The translations under genes were made by a program, and so were the position numbers. From positions 1 to 43,698 of the forward strand of contig NZ_JAMOHY010000026.1 in assembly GCF_024448695.1 (NCBI RefSeq): DNA of 43,698 nucleotides, written 5' to 3'. Shown in pieces: positions 37,806-43,698 of the stretch (positions are counted from its first letter, which is position 1; each line of letters starts with the position of its first letter). The notes below the pieces were generated by a model. That model was not told where the DNA came from. It worked only from the letters and a program-made list of their open reading frames with translations, and did not search any database. This stretch comes from Stutzerimonas stutzeri. GTDB lineage: Bacteria > Pseudomonadota > Gammaproteobacteria > Pseudomonadales > Pseudomonadaceae.

Positions 37806-39854
37806 ATGTTCAACCCGGCCAATGAAACCCACTTCAGCCTGAGCATCGAAGGCCTTGAGCACGACCTGCAAGTGCTCGAGTTCAGCGGCCGCGAAGCCAT
37901 CAGTCAGCCCTATCGTTTCGAGGTGGAACTGATCAGCGAGAACGCCGAGCTGGATCTGCAGAGCCTGCTGCATCAACGCGCCTTTCTCGCTTTTACCCCA
38001 GACGGCCTGGGCATTCACGGCCTGATTTATCAGGTCGCCCAGGCCGAATCCGGCAAGCGCCTGACCCGCTACAAACTGAGCATCGTGCCGCAGCTGAGCT
38101 ACCTGGCCCTGCGCACCAACCAGCGGATTTTCCAGCACCTGACGGTGCCGCAGATCGTTGCCCAGGTGCTGCAGGAGCACGGCATCGCCCTTGGTGGTTA
38201 CCAGTTCCAGCTTGGCCCCACGGTTTACCCCAAGCGCGACTACTGCGTGCAGTACGACGAGAGCGATCTGCACTTCGTCCAGCGCCTGTGCGAGGAGGAA
38301 GGGATTCACTACCACTTCCAGCATAGCGAGCAGGGCCACGTGCTGGTCTTCGGTGATGACCAGAGCGCCTTCGGCAAACTCGGCCAGCCCACCGCCTACC
38401 TGCAGGACAACGGCATGACCGCCGATGAGCCGGTGATCAAGCGCTTTGCCGTGCGCCTGGAAACCCGTACCAGCCGCATCACCCGCCGCGATTACGACTT
38501 CGAGCAACCGCGCCTGCTGATGGAGGCCGCCTTCAAGGAAGATCGCGCCCCCGAGGCCAAGCCGCTGCCGGACCTTGAGGATTACGACTACCCCGGCCGC
38601 TTTGTCGACCGTGCGCGCGGCAAACACCTCAGCCAACGCCACCTCGAACGCCACCGCGCCGATTACCGCCTGGCCGAAGGCCGTGGTGACCAGCCGAAAC
38701 TGCTCAGCGGGCACTTTCTCGAACTCTCCGACCACCCGCGCCAGGACTACAACGACCTCTGGCTGCTGCACGAGGTCATCCACCAAGGCAAACAGCCCCA
38801 GGTGCTGGAAGAGTCAGTCACCAGCCATACCGCCGCCAGCGATGGTTTCACCCAGGGCTACCGCAACCACTTCACCGCCACCCCCTGGGACGTGCCTTTC
38901 CGCCCGCCATTGACCCATCCAAAACCCAAGGTGCTCGGTAGCCAAACCGCCGTGGTTACCGGCCCCGCGGGTGAAGAAATCCACTGCGACGAATACGGCC
39001 GGATCAAGGTGCAATTCTTCTGGGACCGCGAAGGCCAGGCCGACGACAAAACCAGCTGCTGGCTGCGCGTGGCCTCCAGCTGGGCCGGTGATGGCTACGG
39101 CGGCATCGCCATCCCGCGCATCGGCATGGAAGTGCTGGTGACCTTCCTCGAAGGCGATCCCGATCAGCCGCTGGTAACCGGCTGCCTGTACCACGCCGAA
39201 CACGTTGTGCCTTACGACCTGCCGGCGAACAAGACTCGCACCGTATTCAAAACCCTCAGCACACCGGGCGGTGGCGGTTACAACGAGCTGCGCATCGAAG
39301 ACAAAAAAGGCGCCGAGCAGATCTACCTGCACGCCCAGCGCGACTGGGACGAAAACATCGAGCACGACCAGAAGATCCGCGTCGGCCACGAACGCCACGA
39401 CACCGTTGAAGCCAATAGCTACACCGAGCTAAAAGCCGAAGAAAACCTGACGGTAAAAACCGAGCGCAAGGTCGAGGTCAGGCCCGACGACCACCTCACC
39501 GTCGGGCAGAACCAGCACATCAAACTCGGCACCGCCCAACTGACCAAAGCCGGCCGCGAAATCCACCTCAAAGCCGGGCAAAAAATGGTCATCGAAGCCG
39601 GCACCGAACTGACCCTCAAAGCCGGCGACAGCTTTATCAAACTCGACCCCGGCGGCATCACCCTCAGCGGCCCACTGGCCAAAATCAACGCCGGCGGCGC
39701 ACCAGGCAAGGGCTCAGGGATCAAGGTCAAACCACCGGTACTGCCAGGGGCGGCGGATCGCGACAAAGCGGGGAGTTTGTTGGATGAGGCGTTGCTGAAT
39801 ACATCAACTAAACCCAACCCCGTTATTTCCAAGGACTATCCGTTCTCTCTTTAA
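37806..39854 (+). CDS. vgrG: VgrG spike protein (tip for the M23/GH19-like effector)
   Basis: This 682-residue VgrG has the same architecture as the others: MFNPANETHFSLSIEG, YCVQYDESDLHFVQRLCEEEG, EEIHCDEYGRIKVQFFWDR, SSWAGDGYGGIAIPRIGMEV, GGGGYNELRIEDKKG and the repetitive needle. The C-terminal tail is short and lacks the Cys motif. The start at 37806 is chosen for spacing from AAGGAA (37794-37799); an ATG at 37800 abuts that site. The 50-bp gap after stk1 shows no terminator, so read-through from the operon is possible. The effector gene follows after 37 bp, with no DUF4123 gene between. Confidence 0.95.
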   Translation: MFNPANETHFSLSIEGLEHDLQVLEFSGREAISQPYRFEVELISENAELDLQSLLHQRAFLAFTPDGLGIHGLIYQVAQAESGKRLTRYKLSIVPQLSYLALRTNQRIFQHLTVPQIVAQVLQEHGIALGGYQFQLGPTVYPKRDYCVQYDESDLHFVQRLCEEEGIHYHFQHSEQGHVLVFGDDQSAFGKLGQPTAYLQDNGMTADEPVIKRFAVRLETRTSRITRRDYDFEQPRLLMEAAFKEDRAPEAKPLPDLEDYDYPGRFVDRARGKHLSQRHLERHRADYRLAEGRGDQPKLLSGHFLELSDHPRQDYNDLWLLHEVIHQGKQPQVLEESVTSHTAASDGFTQGYRNHFTATPWDVPFRPPLTHPKPKVLGSQTAVVTGPAGEEIHCDEYGRIKVQFFWDREGQADDKTSCWLRVASSWAGDGYGGIAIPRIGMEVLVTFLEGDPDQPLVTGCLYHAEHVVPYDLPANKTRTVFKTLSTPGGGGYNELRIEDKKGAEQIYLHAQRDWDENIEHDQKIRVGHERHDTVEANSYTELKAEENLTVKTERKVEVRPDDHLTVGQNQHIKLGTAQLTKAGREIHLKAGQKMVIEAGTELTLKAGDSFIKLDPGGITLSGPLAKINAGGAPGKGSGIKVKPPVLPGAADRDKAGSLLDEALLNTSTKPNPVISKDYPFSL

Positions 39855-39891
39855 CGTCAGGACGATAAACACTAAGGATTAGGTACTCGCA

Positions 39892-42285
39892 ATGCTGATC
39901 AGCCCACCTTTCATTCCCCGCACAATAGCCGGGGAAAATGACGATGCGTTTATCAACCGCGCCATGCTCGGCGGCATCCCAGGAGACGGCGCATTTCCTC
40001 TTAGCTTTGACTTGAATTGGCATGGCGGCATGCACCTTACCGCTCCCCGCGAAGGAACTTCCTCTCTCCCTGTAAGGGCAATTGCGGATGCCACCTTGGC
40101 CTATTTCCGCCAGCCCACAGAAGAAGCCAGCACCCCGGCGGATCATGGCCTGCGTTACCGCGATCAATGGACTGACAATGGCTGCATCGTCCTCAAACAT
40201 GAGACGGAGATTGGTGAGGGCCCCCTCTCCACGGTGGTCTTCTACTCCGTCTATATGCACCTATCGAAGATCACCCTGACAAACCCAACCAAGGGTATGG
40301 CGGTCTACCGCAAGGACGCGATAGGAGAAGCTGGGCGAATCTATGGTCAGAACGACCGTATTCACTTCGAAATTGTTGCTGATCAGAGCCAAATCTCACA
40401 TCTGATTGGCCGTAGCGAGAGAACACTCAACCATCAAGCCGGCAATGGTAGGACTGATAGCTGTTGGGGTGACATGTACTTCTTTGTTCCTCCGGAAGTA
40501 CTGGTCTATGAAGCCCCACCCGCTAACCTGCGACAAGCTGAAAATAATGCACCGGTCGTCTATCGCTGTCCGGCCTTCCCCACTGGATTACCACCTGTGC
40601 AGGAAGGTGGTTCCTCCGAAAATGGAGTAGCAACAGAGCCCACGCCTCCAGTTCAAGGCTACGAGTGGGCAGTTGCCAATCAACTGCAGGAAGGCATCTT
40701 CGTGCGTATGCGCTATGAGCGCGGCCAATGCACCTTGACCTCATTTATGATCGGTGGCGAAGAGATTGGCGCGCATCAAGAGGTAGCCGATTACGAATAC
40801 AACCTGTATCGAACTGCAACCAACCTCTACCCTCAGCGCCCCAGCGCCGGTTATGAACTGCTTCGCTTCGGCAGGGTTCTAGGGCCAGACACCCTGCAAC
40901 CAGCAGATGCAGCCCACTGGCGGCAAATAGCACTCCCCGCCCAGGCAGGCGCCTCCCCCAGAACAGGGTGGGTAAACCTCAATGCCGCAACGGTCGCCAA
41001 GTTTAGTGACGCGGACTTCCCCCATTGGCAAGGCTGGCAATTGATCGACGACGACACCGACTCCGATAGCCATTACCAGTCGCCCTTCATTCGCAGCCTG
41101 TTGCGCTTGGATGACGGCAAGGTGGTGTCCGATCAGGTGGATGCAGTGAGCATTGCACTGTCACCTGCCTATGCCAGCCTATCGGAAGAAGAGAAGCTCA
41201 AACTCTCGGAGCGCTACGAACAAGAGCGCGCGCAAAACGAAGCGGCCTTACGAGACCCTGTCGCGCAAAATCAACTCAAGCGTTTTATCTGTAAGTTCCC
41301 GAGTGAATGGACCAAGAGCGATTTCGATACTCGCTATGGCTGGCTGAAAAAGGTGGCGCCCGGTGGGGCGTTATCTGAGGAAAGCTACAACCGACTCCGT
41401 AAGCATCACGAAGAATTGGCATTTTGGGAAGATGCGGCACTGGAGGGTATTGCAGCAAAGCATTGGCATTTCCCCCCCAGAGAGATAATTAGTTTGTTTA
41501 GAAAATGTGGGTGGTTAAGCGCACGTGAGCTGGCCCAATGCATTCCAAGAAAGGTAATTGAGCAAACGCGCAGTCAGGGGCAGACCGTTTACCCGCAATC
41601 CACTATTACTTGGAACACGGCTCTTACTAGGGCAAATAGATTTAGTATCCACCTGAATAAGATGTTGAGGAAATTCCTTGTATCATCTAGCAAAGATCGA
41701 ATGAGTTATTTCCTTGCAAACTCAATTCAGGAAACAACTTATTTATCTAGGACTGCTGAAGGCGGCGGATCCACACTATCATATGCCCCTTGGTATGGCA
41801 GAGGCATGATGCAGTTAACTTGGGAAGAAAATTATAAGCGATATACAAAATTTAGGACCGGCTCAGAAATACCAACATTTCGTGAAGTACTTGAAACTGA
41901 CTTAACTCATGCCGCCGAGAGCGCTGGATTCTATTGGGTAAGCACCGCTCGCCCGGTAAATAACTCACTTTGCCTTAGCAGATACGCAGACACATTTCCC
42001 ACTCTACAAGTCCAAGAACTGGAAAATATCTGCACTAACTACAGCTACCCACAAAGACAGTGCCTGGCAGCATTGAGTGATATTAATTACTATGTTTGCC
42101 CGCAGTTGGAACCTGTTACCCGCGGAGTTAACACTGGGAACCCCACCGGCACGGGGGTAGTCAACGGACTAACACCACGACGTGTAGTATTCTCTAGCTG
42201 CTTGCTGACTTTATCTGAACACCACTTTCCTGAAAATGGTGGCATGTCTTTATTTCCCTCTATTGTGGATAGACAACTACCGTGA
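39892..42285 (+). CDS. T6SS effector with M23-like N-terminal and GH19/lysozyme-like C-terminal domains
   Basis: In this 797-residue protein, residues 1-205 resemble M23 (LytM) endopeptidases: NWHGGMHL (H44, H48), VYMHLSKI (H123) and RIHFEIV (H158). The usual Asp ligand is a His (H48), and the first His of the HxH motif is Arg (R156). The middle (about 250-560) is unassigned and contains a helical segment (LSEEEKLKLSERYEQERAQ). Residues about 590-790 look like a GH19 chitinase/lysozyme fold: FLANSIQETTYLSR (E614 candidate acid) and WYGRGMMQLTWEENY (G636 on). Two peptidoglycan-cutting domains recall TseP of Aeromonas, from memory. It has no signal peptide. Sequence from about 41470 is clearly more AT-rich. 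It overlaps the next gene by 4 bp. Confidence 0.75.
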   Translation: MLISPPFIPRTIAGENDDAFINRAMLGGIPGDGAFPLSFDLNWHGGMHLTAPREGTSSLPVRAIADATLAYFRQPTEEASTPADHGLRYRDQWTDNGCIVLKHETEIGEGPLSTVVFYSVYMHLSKITLTNPTKGMAVYRKDAIGEAGRIYGQNDRIHFEIVADQSQISHLIGRSERTLNHQAGNGRTDSCWGDMYFFVPPEVLVYEAPPANLRQAENNAPVVYRCPAFPTGLPPVQEGGSSENGVATEPTPPVQGYEWAVANQLQEGIFVRMRYERGQCTLTSFMIGGEEIGAHQEVADYEYNLYRTATNLYPQRPSAGYELLRFGRVLGPDTLQPADAAHWRQIALPAQAGASPRTGWVNLNAATVAKFSDADFPHWQGWQLIDDDTDSDSHYQSPFIRSLLRLDDGKVVSDQVDAVSIALSPAYASLSEEEKLKLSERYEQERAQNEAALRDPVAQNQLKRFICKFPSEWTKSDFDTRYGWLKKVAPGGALSEESYNRLRKHHEELAFWEDAALEGIAAKHWHFPPREIISLFRKCGWLSARELAQCIPRKVIEQTRSQGQTVYPQSTITWNTALTRANRFSIHLNKMLRKFLVSSSKDRMSYFLANSIQETTYLSRTAEGGGSTLSYAPWYGRGMMQLTWEENYKRYTKFRTGSEIPTFREVLETDLTHAAESAGFYWVSTARPVNNSLCLSRYADTFPTLQVQELENICTNYSYPQRQCLAALSDINYYVCPQLEPVTRGVNTGNPTGTGVVNGLTPRRVVFSSCLLTLSEHHFPENGGMSLFPSIVDRQLP

Positions 42286-42836
42286 AAAATTATTTCATTT
42301 TTACAGTACTATTATTTTCAGCTCAGAGCGCTCTCGCAACGCAATGTATCTCTGGCGGCCAGCAGGTTGAGGTGCACAAGTGCAATAATGACATATTGTG
42401 CATCTCAAGAGATCGAACAGAAGAAGTGCCGGATGAAGGCTCTACCGAAGAAGACAAGGTCAGTTGCGTGGATGTTAACTTTGACGGAGAGCTTGATATT
42501 TTAGTTGAGCACCGACCAACAGGACAAGTTAAAATGTCGTCAGTCTTTATATTTGACAAGTCAGATGGGATTTACAAAAAAAATCAACCCCTAAGCGATA
42601 TTCCATGCATCAAAATAGATGCTGATAAAAAATTAATTTCGGGCGAGTGTTTTTCCTCTAGCGCCTGTGACCGATGGAGTGAACAGTACAAAATCAGCGA
42701 CAACTCGTTGGAACTTATCTCTACAAAAGGCACATATTGTGACCCCGCTACAGGAGATGCTTATAGTTACTTCGAGTCTTATGATAAGGGTAAGATAGTA
42801 CAAAAGATCGTAGAGCCGTTAACTGAAGGTAAATAG
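42282..42836 (+). CDS. exported protein, candidate immunity to the peptidoglycan hydrolase
   Basis: This 184-residue protein starts with GTG at 42282, sharing bases with the effector stop (GTGA). The N-terminus is a Sec signal peptide (MKNYFIFTVLLFSAQSALA, cleaved about residue 19). The mature part has several Cys (QCISGG, VHKCNNDILCIS, SCVDVNFDGELDIL, PCIKID, GECFSSSACDRW, TYCDP), consistent with a disulfide-rich periplasmic fold. DVNFDGELD resembles repeats seen in integrin-like/VCBS-type proteins. Codon use is AT-rich like the end of the effector gene. Coupling and periplasmic location support immunity to a cell-wall enzyme. Confidence 0.72.
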   Translation: MKNYFIFTVLLFSAQSALATQCISGGQQVEVHKCNNDILCISRDRTEEVPDEGSTEEDKVSCVDVNFDGELDILVEHRPTGQVKMSSVFIFDKSDGIYKKNQPLSDIPCIKIDADKKLISGECFSSSACDRWSEQYKISDNSLELISTKGTYCDPATGDAYSYFESYDKGKIVQKIVEPLTEGK

Positions 42837-42875
42837 CACACTACTAGGGGACCAAAAAAACAAAAAATGGACGCA

Positions 42876-42934
42876 AAAAAGGGACGGATTTATTTTTTAA
42901 GGCTGCATACTGGACAAATAAATCTGTCCCCTTT
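42876..42934. repeat. REP/MITE-like inverted repeat
   Basis: The left arm AAAAAGGGACGGATTTATTT and the right arm (reverse complement) AAAGGGGACAGATTTATTT face each other around about 20 bp, with roughly two differences. I remember similar GGGACAGATTTATTT hairpins as dispersed repeats in gamma-proteobacteria. It lies in the 132-bp gap between two + strand genes. A transcription role as terminator is possible but not the simplest reading. Confidence 0.6.
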
Positions 42935-42968
42935 TCCCCTTTCCCCAAATACATAGGGGATCAAACAG

Positions 42969-43514
42969 ATGCCTAACAGATATTTAATATACTTCTTATA
43001 TTTTTTTAGCATTAACTCTTTAGCTAGCAGCCAGGAAGCCAACCTGGCATGCCAAGAAGCGGCCAATATTGATGGAAGAGAAGTGTCCCTTTCCACGAAC
43101 GACTTGGAGTTTAAGATCAAGAATCCTAGGCGGGTGTGTGATTCAAATTTCACGTATGATCTGGTTGCTCTTCCTAATGAAAAGTGGATGATTACTTCAT
43201 GGCCGACAGATGAGGAGCTAGGGCTTAATGCTCAGCGCGATTTATTTATCGCACCATCAAAAAAATCGGAAGCAATATATATTGGATCGATCCCTGTTGA
43301 TGCAACTGCCATCAGTACGGGCACATACCAAAGCATTACTCAGCTAGGCGGGTCCATATATGAGACTGTGTATGTATTACATGAACCATCTATAAAAATC
43401 AAAAGCCCCAGCAGAGAATTTATTATTTCGGACACCGTCTGTGTTTACAAAGAGCAGAATGGCAGTGTATGCCAACACCTTACAGGAACGTTTGATGACC
43501 CTTTGTGCGTCTAA
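42969..43514 (+). CDS. exported protein of unknown function, possible second immunity protein
   Basis: This 181-residue protein has an N-terminal signal (MPNRYLIYFLYFFSINSLASS, cleaved near 20). The mature part is beta-rich and acidic with Cys at ACQEAAN, RRVCDSN, DTVCVYKE, SVCQHL and PLCV. No family is recognised, and similarity to the preceding exported protein is limited to size, signal and Cys content. It is AT-rich. The position after an effector-immunity pair suggests a further (orphan or paired) immunity gene, separated by a mobile-type repeat. Confidence 0.6.
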   Translation: MPNRYLIYFLYFFSINSLASSQEANLACQEAANIDGREVSLSTNDLEFKIKNPRRVCDSNFTYDLVALPNEKWMITSWPTDEELGLNAQRDLFIAPSKKSEAIYIGSIPVDATAISTGTYQSITQLGGSIYETVYVLHEPSIKIKSPSREFIISDTVCVYKEQNGSVCQHLTGTFDDPLCV

Positions 43515-43698
43515 ATTTACAATGGGAAAAAGATCTTGAAGGATCTATCTAATTGTTCTGAATTTTTCCGCAACGAATAAAAGTGAAAATTTTGAATGGA
43601 CAAAAATGAGGGCTGATTTATTTACTGATTTCCCTCTGGAATGACGGCATCGAGCGCCGCGTAACGGGCATGATCCTGCTGCCCTACGACACGCCGCC
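43515..43698. other. end region: AT-rich spacer, then possible broken gene
   Basis: The first about 110 bp are AT-rich without features. At 43608-43623 GAGGGCTGATTTATTT resembles one arm of the inverted repeat at 42876. Right after it the DNA becomes GC-rich, and one + frame reads LWNDGIERRVTGMILLPYDTPP to the window end, with a stop codon just upstream and no start codon before an internal ATG. This may be a gene fragment that lost its 5' end, or chance. Confidence 0.35.

Overview
The window is a GC-rich chromosomal segment that carries a complete type VI secretion system (T6SS) of the Pseudomonas H2/HSI-II type. Order and content match the P. aeruginosa HSI-II layout as I know it: tssA-tssB-tssC-tssE-tssF-tssG-clpV(tssH)-sfa-orfX-fha-tssJ-tssK-tssL-tssM-stp1-stk1, all on the + strand from 8665 to 37748. 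The organism is therefore most likely a Pseudomonas; I cannot name the species from sequence alone.

Left arm (1-7863, - strand). Reading leftward from a divergent control region: hcp, a hairpin, vgrG, a DUF4123 adaptor, a VasX-like membrane-acting effector, a two-TM DUF6708-like membrane protein (candidate immunity), and then a truncated second copy of that membrane protein. The truncated copy is cut off by the end of a decayed IS3-family element. Gene junctions overlap by 4-10 bp, which indicates one transcript. The 800-bp region 7864-8664 holds a good sigma54 (-24/-12) promoter aimed at hcp and, 84-207 bp upstream of it, three near-identical palindromes. These are plausible upstream activator sites for Sfa, the sigma54 activator encoded in the cluster.

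Core operon with cargo. Two effector modules sit inside the otherwise HSI-II-like operon. Module 1 (12743-14335, between tssE and tssF) is a PAAR protein with a C-terminal beta/transthyretin-like tail, a permuted papain-like (NlpC/P60 superfamily) candidate effector, and a membrane-anchored candidate immunity protein. Module 2 (21262-28343, between sfa and orfX) is a VgrG with a C-terminal extension, a four-TM protein, a DUF4123 adaptor, a frameshifted YceK/YidQ-like lipoprotein, a second lipoprotein (candidate lipase immunity), and a class 3 lipase effector.

Right arm (37800-43698). After stk1 come a third vgrG, a large candidate peptidoglycan hydrolase (M23-like N-terminus, GH19/lysozyme-like C-terminus), and two AT-rich genes for exported proteins that look like immunity proteins, separated by a REP/MITE-like inverted repeat. 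Base composition drops abruptly inside the effector near 41470, so its C-terminal toxin half and the genes after it look acquired.

How it works together (family knowledge plus inference): TssJLM form the membrane complex; TssA/E/F/G/K the baseplate; TssB/C the sheath, recycled by ClpV; Hcp the tube; the three VgrGs plus PAAR the spike. DUF4123 adaptors load effectors. Stk1/Stp1/Fha give phospho-control, and Sfa with sigma54 gives transcriptional control. The effectors appear to target membranes (VasX-like, lipase) and probably the cell wall (papain-like, M23/GH19-like).
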